Positions 43,680-55,700 of a stretch of 64,000 bases of DNA are shown one piece after another (the stretch's first letter is position 1; the number at the start of each line of letters is the position of its first letter). The DNA lies in contig PDIP01000036.1 of the NCBI GenBank assembly GCA_002811645.1, positions 247,506 through 311,505 of the forward strand, given 5' to 3'. The notes beneath the pieces were generated by a model. That model had not been told where the DNA came from and made no database searches. It was given only the letters and a program-made list of their open reading frames with translations. The DNA comes from Corallochytrium limacisporum (lineage: Eukaryota; Opisthokonta). Both the position numbers and the translations under genes were made by a program.

Positions 43680-44051
43680 TTAGTGCTTCTCCTGTTGGCC
43701 ACCCTGCTCACGGCGCTTGAGTTCCTTCTCGATGTGCTCCCGCATGTGCTCGAGTTCTTCCTGATTCTGGAGTGTTAAAAGTAGAGAAGAAAAACAGTCA
43801 TAAAACAGGTTAGCCTACCCTGTCCATAACAAAGGATTCTTGATACAGACACAACAAGTACTTACCTTCTTGCGGAAGTAGGACTCTTCCATGAAGTGGG
43901 CACGCTCACCCAGAGTGCCACCGCCACTGCGGACGTTACCACCGCCACCGCCACCGTGGTGGGAACCAGAGCCAGCGCCACCGGTGGAGCGCAGAATCAT
44001 AGAGCGCTGGGCCAGAGACACGGCCCGGTAGGAAGCAATGCGATAGGTCAT
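43680..44051 (-). CDS. ATP5IF1: ATP synthase inhibitory factor IF1 (two exons)
   Basis: 90 aa, joined from exon 1 (44051-43866) and exon 2 (43766-43680) on the minus strand. The 99-nt intron begins GTAAGT and ends CAG and splits two codons cleanly after K62. IF1 blocks ATP hydrolysis by mitochondrial F1Fo-ATPase when the membrane potential falls. The N-terminus (MTYRIASYRAVSLAQRSM) is a plausible presequence, followed by a Gly/His-rich linker. The minimal inhibitory segment is GTLGERAHFMEESYFRKK (45-62), then exon 2 NQEELEHMREHIEKELKRRE, matching GERAxxEExYFRxK of the family. The coiled-coil tail is short: the protein ends 28 residues after the splice, so it may lack most of the antiparallel dimerisation helix of mammalian IF1. 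The frame runs upstream to a TTG; the ATG at 44051 is the start. Confidence 0.93.
43767..43865 (-). other. IF1 intron
   Basis: 99 nt on the minus strand, GTAAGT...CAG. CTAAC (plus-strand GTTAG at 43809-43813) lies 43 nt from the 3' splice site. Confidence 0.9.
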
Positions 44052-45130
44052 ATTTATCGTTAAGGTTTGCGTAAACAACCCAAAAACTTGCTACTTCGGA
44101 AGGTGGAAGCAATACTTTGATGCTGTCCTTCGATTTGAAATACCTGTGTCACGTTCCAGAGCAATCCAAATGTTGGTTGTGACGCCATCCCAGACCGGCC
44201 ATAAATGGTGAGGATCGGCTCCTGGATGAACAATTTAAATGAACCATATGACCGCCTCGTCCGCAATTTCTTGCAGCCAGTGACTTAGCAAGTGCAGCGC
44301 ACCCAAACCCACCGTCCCATACGCACAAAGGTACCTGCTGACCTAGCGATCTCCTCCCGTCCTCGTAGTAGTGGTATAGCCGACCCACACCCATCGCGTG
44401 ACTGTTCTATGACTAATGTTAGGCAATTTTGTTGTTGTTTTGCCACCTCGCGTGGTGGCCACAGACGGTCAGCGGGAGCAGCGCGCCGCCAAAGGAAATT
44501 TAGGGGGAGAGATGGCAGGTGAAAACTAAACGAGCCACCCCTTGGAAAACGGGGAAAAAGTTCCGCTGCTACCGTCTGCTCTCTTTGCGGTGTGCACAGA
44601 CCATGCAGCACTACTACAGACGGTAACGGGTGCGCGTCAATTTATCTCGCACCGGGCGGCTCCTCACCGCCCCGTTCCGTTCCGCAGTGGCTGTGTCCAC
44701 CAAGCCCGGTACACTGCGCTCTGCTCTGGCTGACTTGGCAATTTCCTGCGGAGGCCGGGTAGTACATTCACTACTGATGACCCAAGGGAAAACAAAACAG
44801 AAAGCTGAGCGCAGTAGAGTCTTGGGTTGCTGAGCGGAGCAAATCTAATAATTAGTTAGGGTATCAGTTATATGATTCATGAGCCAAACGGCGTCACCGC
44901 CACTTCCTGGTTCGGTGTTTGATCTCTTCTGATTTTACAATGTAAAGACTCTGGAACACATAGGGATCACGGCATGTCATAAGATGGCAGATTGATGCTA
45001 AAATGATGAGTGTCTGTAAATCTATCTATTACATTCGATATGTCACTCTGAACCAGAATGTTCTGGGTTTGATCGAGAACGATTTGACAAAGGGATATGA
45101 GGAAAGGATTTTTTGATGAATACGATTAGT
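44052..45130. other. Intergenic region between IF1 and RBX1
   Basis: 1.08 kb containing the IF1 promoter side and the RBX1 3' end. Frames are short and Arg/Ser/Pro-rich. No RNA gene, repeat or poly(A) hexamer stands out. Confidence 0.55.
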
Positions 45131-46072
<942 letters not shown>

Positions 46073-46414
46073 ATGGACGAAGATAAACACGTGCTATCGG
46101 CAGAGGCAGATAAGCGTTTCCTAGAAAGCATTGTGCCGGACAAGAACAGAGATCTGCGGGCATGTCGTCGTTGCTACTTGATTAAAACAGCTCGCCAATT
46201 TGATGAAGCAGGGTGCGAGAACTGCCAGGACGCCTTTGAAAAGGAAGACTCTCTCACAACAAATTTTGACGGCTATGTCTCGGTCCTTGAGCCATCGAAG
46301 AGCTGGGTTGCACGGTACCAGGGTCTGACTGTGGAAGGAGGCCACGAGCCTGTACCCGGCCTCTATGCTGTCTCGATACCTGAAAGTGATAAAGTCGGTC
46401 CGGTTATAGGATGA
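46073..46414 (+). CDS. SUPT4H1: Transcription elongation factor SPT4
   Basis: 113 aa from the ATG at 46073 (MDEDKHVLSA); the frame is open 27 codons upstream, outside the family region. SPT4 pairs with SPT5 (DSIF) on elongating RNA polymerase II. The four-cysteine zinc finger is clear: LRACRRCYLIKTARQFD...GCENC (CxxC...CxxC), followed by the FDGYVSVLEPSKSWVARYQ block and PGLYAVSIPE, all collinear with human SPT4 (117 aa). The region between W and PGLYAVS is a few residues longer, and the C-terminus stops at VGPVIG, about 15-20 residues earlier than human and yeast. No GTAAGT donor is present near the end, so I take the stop as real. It converges with SRC (308 nt). Confidence 0.95.
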   Translation: MDEDKHVLSAEADKRFLESIVPDKNRDLRACRRCYLIKTARQFDEAGCENCQDAFEKEDSLTTNFDGYVSVLEPSKSWVARYQGLTVEGGHEPVPGLYAVSIPESDKVGPVIG

Positions 46415-46722
46415 AAGTTGCATTTCAAAATTTCCATACGCGCGTCCGTCACGTACGCGTTCTAGCACCCATAGTGAACCGTTTGGTGCTCTCTTGTGCC
46501 TGCATGGGCAGTAACATAACACATAACATAAATACATACATGATCATAGCGAATCACCCTCACGCAACTCATCTGATCTGTGATAACGGGAACGAAGTGG
46601 AAGGGAGGCTACAGATCTAACATGGAAAATGATGAATCATTGTTTAATTTTCATACAATATAAACATGGGCAAGATGATGTGTGGTGCTAGGAGCCATGA
46701 CCTCCTGAGCAGAAAGTTTGCC
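46415..46722. other. Convergent 3' region, SPT4 / SRC
   Basis: 308 nt between stop codons. For the minus-strand SRC gene an ATTAAA (plus-strand TTTAAT, 46643-46648) lies about 75 nt past the stop and is a possible poly(A) signal. Nothing else seen. Confidence 0.5.
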
Positions 46723-48309
46723 TTAGTCCACAGTGCTTGAGGGCTGGTAGTCCTTCTCAGCGGTTGCGTAGAAGTCTTCAAGCTGGAACTTAAGGCTCTC
46801 AAACGTGGGACGCTCGTCGGGATTGGCATCCCAGCACTTCTCCATTATCGAATAAAGCTCATCGGGGCATCCCTTGGGCTGAGGCATGCGGTAACCCTTC
46901 TGTACCATGTCGAGGACTTCTGCGTTGGACATGGCAGGGTAAGGGTTGCCACCACCAGTGACCAATTCCGTCAAAAGGATACCGAACGACCAGACATCGG
47001 ACTTGATGGTGAACTTCGACCGCAGCATGGCTTCCGGTGCAGTCCATTTGATCGGAAACTTCGCTCCCTCATGTGCGGCGTACTCAGAGTCGTTTTCAAT
47101 CAAACGAGCGAGACCAAAATCAGCAACCTTGACAATGTTGTTCTCTCCAACGAGAACGTTTCGCGCCGCCAGATCACGATGGATGAAGTTCCTGGACTCT
47201 AAGTATGCCATACCATCAGCAACCTGAGCAGCAATGTCGATTAGAATGGGCAGAGTTAGATCAGCATGGCCCCGCAGGTAGTCCAGAAGCGAACCGTGCT
47301 TCATCAATTCCGTAATAATGTAGAAAGGTTCCCGATCAGTGCACACGGCGTAGAGACGGATCAGCTTGTCATGGCGCAGTTTCTTCATCACCTGAGCCTC
47401 AGCCAGGAACTCTTGGGGTTGCATGCTACCCGGCTTGAGGGTCTTCACAGCAACGGGAGTAGTTCCGCGCCACACTCCGGCCCATACTTCTCCAAACTGT
47501 CCAGCACCCAGCTTCTTCTTGAGCTTGATATCTGTGCGAGGAATTTCCCACTGATCTTTAAGGTTGTATGCCAGATCGGGCAAGACGGGTCTCTCTGCAG
47601 GGGGACATGCCTTGCCCAAGCGACAGCACAGACCATCAGGATCGTTGCGGTAGTGATCAACCAAATCGTTCAGAGTTGCAAAAGCCAGGCCACGACTAAT
47701 AAAGTAGCTCTTATCGTCCATACGACGGATGCGGTAGTGCTTGACAGTCTGACCATCGCGAACACTGAGAGAGTAGTCACCTGGACGAGATTCACTCTCG
47801 CGAATAAGGAACCCGGCAGGCCCGACAGTGTGTAACAGCAGCTTCTCAGCAACGTTCCGGCTGATGCTTCCGTGGAACCACTCCTCTTGTTGCAAAGAAC
47901 GAACAGGGGCAATGAAATTGCTCGGAATGTAACCCTTCTGACCTGTGGATAGACTTTCAGCCTGCCACCAATCGCCGTCTGCGTTGTTGATAATTCGCAA
48001 CTTCTCCCCCCGGCGGAAGCTTAAGTCTTCCGGAGTCCGTGCCTCGTAGTCATACAATGCCTGGAAGAGTTCTTCTTCAGCAGGAGGTGGTGATGTCGCC
48101 AGCTGACGAGCTTCCATGACTGGAGGTGCATGCATCTGCATAGGAATTTTCTGAGGTTCTTGCTGCTGGGCCATGCCGGGAGGTCTCTGGACCTGACCTT
48201 GGGACTGGGCAAACTTCTGTGCATTAGGTTGTCCGTTTACGAACCCGCCATTTTGAACCCGTACAGGCTGCTGCCGCTGTTGAGTCTCCGTACTACAGCA
48301 ACCGCCCAT
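46723..48309 (-). CDS. SRC: Src-family non-receptor tyrosine kinase
   Basis: 528 aa, one exon, ATG at 48309. Complete Src architecture. SH4: MGGCCSTE, with Gly2 for myristoylation and Cys4/Cys5 for possible palmitoylation. Residues 10-78 are a Gln/Pro-rich unique region. SH3: about 80-136 ([26 protein letters not shown]). SH2: 144-236, with phosphotyrosine-binding R170 in GFLIRESES. Kinase: about 261-515, [10 protein letters not shown]289 (VAVK), gatekeeper T333, HRDLAARN (377-384), DFG (397-399), autophosphorylation Y410 ([17 protein letters not shown]) and [10 protein letters not shown]. The C-terminal tail [10 protein letters not shown] keeps Y521, equivalent to Csk-regulated Tyr527. Every catalytic and regulatory element of animal Src is present, so it should signal at the inner plasma membrane. 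The activation loop has one extra residue before Tyr compared with vertebrate Src. Fyn/Yes-type or Abl/Tec kinases fit less well (no PH or F-actin domain). Confidence 0.97.
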   Translation of the reverse strand: MGGCCSTETQQRQQPVRVQNGGFVNGQPNAQKFAQSQGQVQRPPGMAQQQEPQKIPMQMHAPPVMEARQLATSPPPAEEELFQALYDYEARTPEDLSFRRGEKLRIINNADGDWWQAESLSTGQKGYIPSNFIAPVRSLQQEEWFHGSISRNVAEKLLLHTVGPAGFLIRESESRPGDYSLSVRDGQTVKHYRIRRMDDKSYFISRGLAFATLNDLVDHYRNDPDGLCCRLGKACPPAERPVLPDLAYNLKDQWEIPRTDIKLKKKLGAGQFGEVWAGVWRGTTPVAVKTLKPGSMQPQEFLAEAQVMKKLRHDKLIRLYAVCTDREPFYIITELMKHGSLLDYLRGHADLTLPILIDIAAQVADGMAYLESRNFIHRDLAARNVLVGENNIVKVADFGLARLIENDSEYAAHEGAKFPIKWTAPEAMLRSKFTIKSDVWSFGILLTELVTGGGNPYPAMSNAEVLDMVQKGYRMPQPKGCPDELYSIMEKCWDANPDERPTFESLKFQLEDFYATAEKDYQPSSTVD

Positions 48310-49592
48310 TGTGTTTGTTCGTGCTCAAAGTAATTTCGAGTAGTCTATAGTATTGTCTGGCAAAGGAAAGACCTTTCAATTCCCAGGAACCCCCAGTCTT
48401 GTAGACTGTCTGAGTATGTGAACAATAGTGTGTTCTATCTGGAATAAGAATCACCCTAACACAGACACAGCATACGAAAGTTTGACTCAGGTATACTGAT
48501 CGGTAATTTTTCCGAACCGCCTATGGTCCTAAGGAAAGTTTCCCGCGTTAACTCTATTCAGTGGTGCATGTTATACATGCTATGTAATGGTTTTGCAGTT
48601 GTGAATGAAGACCATAGCATATATTTTAGAGACAATCTCCCACCTATACCTTCTTCGCGACTGGATCGGAACTCCATGAACACTCTGTTCACTCCAAATG
48701 GACAGGCTCTAAAAGTTGACTCCAACGATACCTGAAAGCAACAAGCAAACGGTTCCGCCTATTTGCGATGTGGCTCACCCCGTGTTTTGTCTCATAAAAG
48801 CCAGCCCTCCAGCGACTTTTTTTTTGCTCCCTTCTCCAATGGCTTGGCCCGTTTCCCCCCTTTGGTGCTGAGGTTGTGTCTCTGGTTTTTTCCCGGTTCA
48901 CAAAATAAACACATCCTCCTCTGGCCTCTTCGTTTTGGGCCTCTTTATGTGAGTCCATTCCATACATGGCATTCATACCGTCGACAGCAACACTGACCAA
49001 GAAAGCGAGAACGAATTGAGGGGAGAGGGAAGAAAGGGAAAATGGGCCACCTTACTTTTTTCCTTTCTTTTTTTCTTTCAAAAAAGATCAAAATCAATGA
49101 AAGGAAACTGGCAAGAATGCAAACATAGCGGTCACCGGTATCAGTACATTAAGTATATACCTATGTGATTCTCCGGAACACCAGAGCACGTAACAAAGAA
49201 CGACAAAGAGGAATACCGGAGAGACACCGGCCATCTGCTGCAGTTTCTGTCCGCCCGTTGCGGCGAACCTCCAATGCTTACCAAAGAGAGAAGGTGTCCG
49301 ATGTTTCCATACTTAATATACTGAATCGCCACGTCTCCAGAGGGGTCCTAATGTACTTTATTGGGAAACCGTTCGGACCATTTCCGTTGGTACCAGGGTC
49401 TTAGCTTCTCTCCCTGGCCTTCGGGAAAACCCTCTCGGACCTCGTTAGGGCCTTGGCTGATAATACTCAATGAACTGTTCCAAAACCACAAAACAATCAA
49501 AAAAATGAAAACGAGAGAAACAAGGTGAACGGACATCGGGGTCGGTCCCCCCCTCCACTTCTCCTTTTCTAACGCTGGCGGGCCCACTGTTA

Positions 49593-49623
49593 CTGCTGCT
49601 GCTGCTGCTTGCTGCTGCTGCTG
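49593..49623. repeat. Interrupted (CTG)n microsatellite
   Basis: About ten CTG/GCT units broken once by a TT dinucleotide. It is not in a supportable coding frame. Confidence 0.9.
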
Positions 49624-50387
49624 GCCTTGGGACGGCGCTTGGAGTTCGCCAGAGTTGGACCAGCCAATTCTACTGCACTACCAGCTGGTAGCCAGTCAGA
49701 ACTGGGGGAAACCCAAGGGGGGAGGAGGAAGGGGACGGAGAGAAACAAAGGGGAAAAAAAAGGCCCAAAAAGAAATACGAAAACACGCGAGCGGTGTGAA
49801 GGGAAGGAAACCGGGGCGGTTGGGGTGGCCAAACAGTTCCGACCCGGGGCGAGGGAGGGAGGGGGCCAACCAAGCACCACAGAAAAAAAAATGTGATTTC
49901 CGGGAAGTTTCCGGTTATTCAGAAAAAGGCCCGGGGAGGGGTGGGGAGGGAAAGTAGTTTTCGGCGAGGGGTGAGACCAATGGATGGCCCGCGCGTCCAA
50001 CTCACCAACGGCCAGCCAACCCTCTCCCGTGGCTCTTTTTCTGCTGCGGAGGCTGGTGTGGTGAGTGGCGGCGCGCCTCCATGGCCGTTGCTTTCTTTAA
50101 CCTTTCGTTTTTCTTTTTTGGTTTTAGAATTCCAATCAGCCCCGTTTCTTCTGTTGTCCGCTCCTTTTTTTTTTCTTTGGTGCCTCTCTCTGTCTTTTGG
50201 CTTGTGCGCCCCACTGCCCATCATTCTCATTTTTTGCGAGAGACCCCCGCTGAGAGAAAGAAGCTCCCGGGCCCGGGGAACCACAGAACTAAAAGAAAAA
50301 ATGGGAAATATAAAAAAAAACACGAGAGAGACTGAAGAAGGGTGGGTGGGTGGAAGAGAAAAGAGTAGGTCCCCCCCCCCCCTCCCC

Positions 50388-50612
50388 NNNNNNNNNNNNN
50401 NNNNNNNNNNNNNNNNNNNNNNNNNNNNNNNNNNNNNNNNNNNNNNNNNNNNNNNNNNNNNNNNNNNNNNNNNNNNNNNNNNNNNNNNNNNNNNNNNNNN
50501 NNNNNNNNNNNNNNNNNNNNNNNNNNNNNNNNNNNNNNNNNNNNNNNNNNNNNNNNNNNNNNNNNNNNNNNNNNNNNNNNNNNNNNNNNNNNNNNNNNNN
50601 NNNNNNNNNNNN
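50388..50612. other. Assembly gap (225 N)
   Basis: 225 undetermined bases. The left edge is C12-T-C4 and the right edge begins GGGG, followed by AAAAGGGGGG, so the gap probably covers a C/G homopolymer that was not sequenced through. The N count may be an estimate. Confidence 1.
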
Positions 50613-51470
50613 GGGGTAAAAGGGGGGAGGCGGTTCTCCCCGTTCCCTGTTGCCCACTGTCCTTCCCGTCAACCTCATGCCGCCCCCCCCCTCCCTCCAA
50701 CCCCTATTTCACTGCTCGTACTGATTCTATCAGCACCTAACCCCCTCCCCCTTTTTCTTCTCCTACTTTGGTATGTTTTCCCCTTCTCCTCGCCAACCTT
50801 TTCCCATACATTCTCTAGCGTAAGGGTGTGATATGTTGAAGGGCGGTGTGTTTACTTTGCCAAGGGCCCAACTCACCCTCTGCGGACTGGTTCCCGGCCA
50901 ACCAGCCGTCCGGGGATAAATGATTTGAACCGGGGCCGGCCAACAGTAATGAGTGTATGAACTGCCGATGAATGGGCCCTTTTTATTTTTCGTTTTGGGC
51001 TGGAACCAATTACAGCCAACCTCCGAGGGCAACCGCCTGCAAGCGAAGCACGATCGATATCTGTGGTGGCGGGCTTTGGGAAGTGCCCGCTACATTGATT
51101 ATGAATTTGCGATCCCCCGGGCATGGGGAGACTGGGAGGGAAACCTGCGCCCTCCCTTCCGTCCCTCCGATCGGGAGAAGGGCAGCTGGCCTCCAGGCAG
51201 CGCATAAGAGAAACCGAAGGAAGGGGAAGTTTTTTTTTCTTTGTTTTCAGAAATTTAAAGTCAGCCTTTTTGGCCCCACAACCGTAACTACCACGTCTCA
51301 GCTCAACTTTTTATTTCTGCTTTTGTCTTTTCTTTTTTTTTTCTTGCTGGAAACAGAAAAGGCCCGTGTGGGCCTTCGTTTCAACTCCCCAGGTCAGTGG
51401 CTTTTTTACGCGCCAGATCCGTCCGATTGGCTTCGTTCCCCCTGTCTACTAACTACCGGCGACGAGGGAA

Positions 51471-51498
51471 GGGTCCCCCCCCCTCTCCCGGGGGACCC
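51471..51498. repeat. C/G hairpin tract
   Basis: GGGTCCCCC (51471-51479) and GGGGGACCC (51490-51498) are exact reverse complements around a C/T loop: a 9-bp stem. Confidence 0.85.
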
Positions 51499-51633
51499 AG
51501 AAAGAGGTTGACTAATTAGATAGCGAACTTAAAAAAAGCAGATTGCACCGGCGGTGAAAAGAAAAAAAAAGGGAAAGAACTGAACCCCCATATGATCGGT
51601 TTAATGAAATTGATTCTGGGCACGCAGCTGCCG

Positions 51634-52317
51634 TCATCGATTCTTCCGTGGTCGCCGGACTGCTTTCAGCACCTTGAGGTGTTCAGGTCCAGCCCTACGC
51701 TCCACAATGGTGCTGACCTCAAGTTCCTGTGTCGAGAGTTGCTCAGTTAAATCTGCTAAATCGTTTTCTGGTAATGCAATCATGTACAGTGTACCACCGT
51801 CCGTGAGGAGCATTCCGATGTCCGGCAGGATGCGATCCGTTACCTCACGGCCTTTAACACCCCCGGCCCATGATCGAGCCAAACTTGAGCTGTTGATTTC
51901 CTCCGTTGAAGTTGGAACGTAGGGTGGATTAAAGAGGATCACATCAGCAAACCCCACGGATGGTGAAAAGCGAAGGGCGCTATGTAAATCTGAGGTAATA
52001 GTGTCGATTGGTATCTTATTAGCTTGTCCTGTTTTGTACGTCGCATTTGTCGCCCTGGGATTTATGTCGATACCTACAAAATGGCACGGTATCTCGTGTG
52101 ATGTTTCCTCTATCGCTTTCAAAACGATACCCAGATGAGAAAGTACCACACCGCTCCCGCAGCCGATCTCCATGGCCAATGCCGGTTTCAAATTTGCTAA
52201 GTGTTCCAGGTCTCCTTCGATTGCATCCATGAGAAGAAACGTGTCCTCAGCTGGTTCATATAGATGATTAAAGTCCTCAGAACCCAGGTGCGCCGTTTTG
52301 GGACTTGGAAACTTCAT
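51634..52317 (-). CDS. N6AMT1: HemK2-type glutamine/lysine methyltransferase
   Basis: 227 aa, ATG at 52317. N6AMT1 (yeast Mtq2), with TRMT112, methylates the GGQ glutamine of release factor eRF1; in animals it is also reported as H4K12 methyltransferase KMT9. Seen: YEPAEDTFLLMDAIE (20-34), the family's N-terminal block; SAM-binding motif I MEIGCGSGVV (49-58); the acidic GIDINP (82-87); catalytic NPPYVP (130-135); and the downstream SWAGGVKGREVTDRILP. Length is close to human (214 aa). Its ATG overlaps the stop of the upstream 92-aa ORF (ATGA, 52314-52317), suggesting one transcript for both. WDR6 lies further upstream on the same strand. An ATTAAA at 51600-51605 (minus strand) is a possible poly(A) signal. 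Confidence 0.95.
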   Translation of the reverse strand: MKFPSPKTAHLGSEDFNHLYEPAEDTFLLMDAIEGDLEHLANLKPALAMEIGCGSGVVLSHLGIVLKAIEETSHEIPCHFVGIDINPRATNATYKTGQANKIPIDTITSDLHSALRFSPSVGFADVILFNPPYVPTSTEEINSSSLARSWAGGVKGREVTDRILPDIGMLLTDGGTLYMIALPENDLADLTEQLSTQELEVSTIVERRAGPEHLKVLKAVRRPRKNR

Positions 52318-52592
52318 GATGAAACTCTGTCCTCTTGTTTAACGTCTTGATCCTCATTCTTCGCGGCCCTTGGGAAAAAGAAAGGTGCCCATGTGGAAAG
52401 GCTATTCTCTGTTGCTTTTACGCCCCGCAGATTTCCCTCTGTTGACGCCCTTTGGCTCAGTGTATCTACCTCAGTTTCGATATCTTTCAAATGTGATATC
52501 GTTGTCTGCAATTCCTTCACAATGGCGACGTCAACCTGCAAGTCTCTATCTTGTTCGATGGCCGCATTGATTTCCTCCAAAGTCAGTGGCAT
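52314..52592 (-). CDS. Small coiled-coil ORF overlapping N6AMT1
   Basis: 92 aa from the ATG at 52592; a GTG three codons earlier is not used as the start. I do not recognise it. Residues 5-50 (LEEINAAIEQDRDLQVDVA, then KELQTTISHLKDIETEV) form a long amphipathic helix with heptad-like Leu/Ile/Val spacing, likely a coiled coil. The rest is polar, with a hydrophobic STWAPFFFP segment near 70 and an acidic/Lys tail ending VSS. Its TGA overlaps the N6AMT1 ATG by four bases, in a different frame. The 3' end of WDR6 is 124 nt upstream on the same strand. It could be a separate protein on a two-gene mRNA or a long upstream ORF that tunes N6AMT1 translation. The regular helix pattern favours a real protein. 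Confidence 0.6.
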   Translation of the reverse strand: MPLTLEEINAAIEQDRDLQVDVAIVKELQTTISHLKDIETEVDTLSQRASTEGNLRGVKATENSLSTWAPFFFPRAAKNEDQDVKQEDRVSS

Positions 52593-52716
52593 GGTCTGCA
52601 CGGACCAACTGTTAGCGTCTACTTGTACGATTTAAACCTCACTAACTAACTTTATCGAAATATAAAGCAAATCGAAAGCAAAATTGTTGGGTGTGGTGGT
52701 CCACAGCGGTATCGTC

Positions 52717-55700
52717 TCAACTAGCTGCAGGCGCAAGGGTGATAGAGACATTGCTTCCTCTCCCTCTCCGCAATGTCGCAGGTTCGGTGGGGGCCCAGGT
52801 GCGCAGGCGAAGGAAACACAGTCCTATGCCAACCACACCAACAGTAATATCCTGGGCAATGTCATCTGTGTCTTTTCGAGCACCTTCAGCTTCCTTTTCC
52901 ACTGGGACATCAATTGGGACATTAGAAAAGAAATCCATGTCCTGTGGATCGGCCACATGAATGATAGTACTGGCGGTTAGCGAGAAACTCAGGACAGTCT
53001 CATCGACGGTCCAAATATTGAGTCGTTGGTCGATTGATAAGCTCATGAACATCAAGGGATCTCGCTTGTTCTTGCGACGTGGCAGCCATTTGATGCATGT
53101 CACCATTGAGCTGTGGGCAGCTTCTTCGACAAAGAAATCCACCTTGCGGGCGTCATCCGCGTACACCTCGGTCAAGGCTATGGCATTGTCATCTCCTCCC
53201 GAGGCAACGAGCCACGAGTCTTTGGCATGCTCCACCACTGCGATAGCGTTCACGCCAGACTGATGAGGCCGAAACTTACTACGGGGCGTGCCAGTGGCCG
53301 GATCCATCCGTTGCACTTCACCATTGGTAAGTCCGACCAGAACGATTTCTTCAGGACTTCCTTCAGTTCGCGTGATCCATTGCATACTGAGGATACATCG
53401 GCCAGCCTTGTATGACCAAATCACATTGTGATGGCGGCTTTCTGCATCTATTTCCACTCTGAATAGGTGCATATTGGAGGATCCGGCCAAGAACACCAAT
53501 GGATTTTGCGGGCTGGTGGTGATGGCCATGTAGCGCGCTTCATCGTTTTGTCCAAGGGAGTCACCCACGGACTTTACCAAATGTTGTGGCAAACCAGAGC
53601 GGAACAAGAATCGGAGGCGCCGGTGCCTTCCCTCCAGAACCTGACCTTCCCAGGAACGAATTTCCTCTTTCGCACCTGCAGAATACATCCAGATCTGCTG
53701 ATCCTGCCCAGTCACAGCGAGGGACGTAATTGTGCCCTTGTGACGTTCAAGGATGTGTACGTTCATCGGAGGTTCTCGTCGTGAACGCGGATTGCGATTC
53801 ACCGATGCATCCCAGTGATGAACCATGGCGTATCCTGCATCTCCGCCACTGATACCACATAAGGTCGTGTCATCTAGTTTGCGAAGACAGAGAGCACGGC
53901 TCTCTCGGGTATGAGACGGAGGGAAGTGCCGCTCAATCAAGCGCCAGTGACTCTTTGTATGGTCCAAATTCTGGGCAATGGCAATGTTCAATTTAGAGTC
54001 GCGGATGTATCCAAACCAATACCTGAGTGTTCCAGATTCAGTCTGGTAGTAGCTCGATGTCCAGGATCTGTGATGACCTCCACAGGGAACAGAAAGCATC
54101 AGTTTCTTATCCTGCAAATTGTACAGGTTGAATGATTTGTTGAAGAAACATCCAACGATGACAACAAAATCGTCCCGGATTCCGAGTTGCTTGTTGGTCC
54201 GATCGTGTACAGATGAATTGCCAAGCGGCAAGAGGCATGCGATTAGATTTGCATTTCTTGCCACCTTGGTCATTTTGAATATTTCAATCCTTTCAATGAC
54301 CCACGTAGTCGATTCGTCGGCATTGGTGTTCTCTTTCACTGCAAACAAGCAAATTGCACCGTCCATCATACCACAGCTCAAATAGTGTCCCGAGTCTGTC
54401 ACGTAAATGCTTGCAATTCCTCTTTTACTGTGAACGCTCGCAGTGGTCACCGTCGACTCCACAACACCAGTGGTATCGGCAGAGATCTGGAAAGCCCGCA
54501 CGAAACCATTGCGCATACCAGTGACAACTAGATTCCTTTCTGCATCAAAAGCTGCAGAGGTAATCATTTCGTCCACAGAGGTCTCCCATTGGAAGATCAT
54601 CCCAGGGACTGTGCTAGTCGGGTTGTTCACATCGCACGTCCACAGTGTGTGTTGGCCTTGTGAATCACATATCAGCAACATTGATGGGGAGAGTGGCTCC
54701 ATCACTGAGACATTGGCAATATTCAGCCCCGCGAACTCTTCAATATTAGCAGCCTGATCGATGCGAAGAATTACTCCAGCAAATGTTGCACATAGAATGC
54801 ACTGTCCATCTGCTGTCCCTTTGCTTACGAGGCACCGACGCAAGAACTCGCTGTGCGAGGAAATTGCATGGGCCATAAACTCATCAGGGCCATGTGCCAT
54901 ACTACCCACTGAGATTCGACCGTCATCATAAAATACACATGCAAATGATGAGGAACCTCCAAATGCCTGGATGCGACTCACACTTGCTTTGCTGTCGTCT
55001 ATGACTACTTCAATCTCCGGATGACTCTCGTCTATACCGACTGCCGACGCCGTCTGCCATACCTTAATCTCACCATTGTCATGACCTAGAAGTACATCAT
55101 TTCCGCCTGTATCATTCGTACACTCAGCCGTTGGGATGACTGTACTGGTCCAAATGCTGTTCCCTGCAAGTCCCACCCTCTCCGCCACACGGGTAACTTC
55201 TTTACTATTGGAGGCATCCCAGAGTATAGCACGGCCGTCTTCGCCAGTCGATAGCAATTCGACAACTGTAGCTGCATGCCACGATACATTCCAAACACGT
55301 CCATGATGACCGCGAAGCACTGCATACGGAACCAAAGTTTCGTTCTCCGTGATATCTTGGAGATTCCACAACCGTACCGTACGATCATCCGAACCGGACG
55401 CCAGTAGGCTGTGTTGATGAGGATTAAATGACAAAGTAAAGATGGCGCCTTCATGGCCTTTGAGAAACACAGGGGTACTATACTTTCCTTCCTCAAAACT
55501 CCATAGAAAGATTTCCTTGAAGACGGTACCGATAGCAACCGTTGGCTGATCGTCGGGTTGGAATGCCGCCGCGTACAAAATTGAGCAATACTGTCCTTCA
55601 TGTGTTACGGAGCTTCCAAAACAGATACTGTCATCTGATACATGCACAGGTACCCGGATCACCTTGTTATGCGCCGTAATGGTGTCCATGATGATAGATC

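Larger units (their letters stand above)
48310..51633. other. Non-coding stretch with low-complexity DNA and an assembly gap
   Basis: 3.3 kb upstream of SRC and downstream of N6AMT1. Contents: an interrupted CTG array (49593-49623), a purine-rich tract (about 49700-49990), C12 (50371-50382), N gap (50388-50612), a hairpin-forming C9 tract (51471-51498), and for N6AMT1 a minus-strand ATTAAA (51600-51605). No gene is supportable; a 312-codon frame across the gap is an artefact of the N run. Confidence 0.6.

Noticed and set aside
49893-50831. 312-codon plus-strand frame across the gap
   Set aside because: It is kept open by 225 N and low-complexity DNA.
50920-50960. Minus-strand GGTTCAAATC resembling a tRNA T-arm
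   Set aside because: The flanking bases do not form the five-base-pair T-stem, and no D-arm, anticodon arm or acceptor stem fits.
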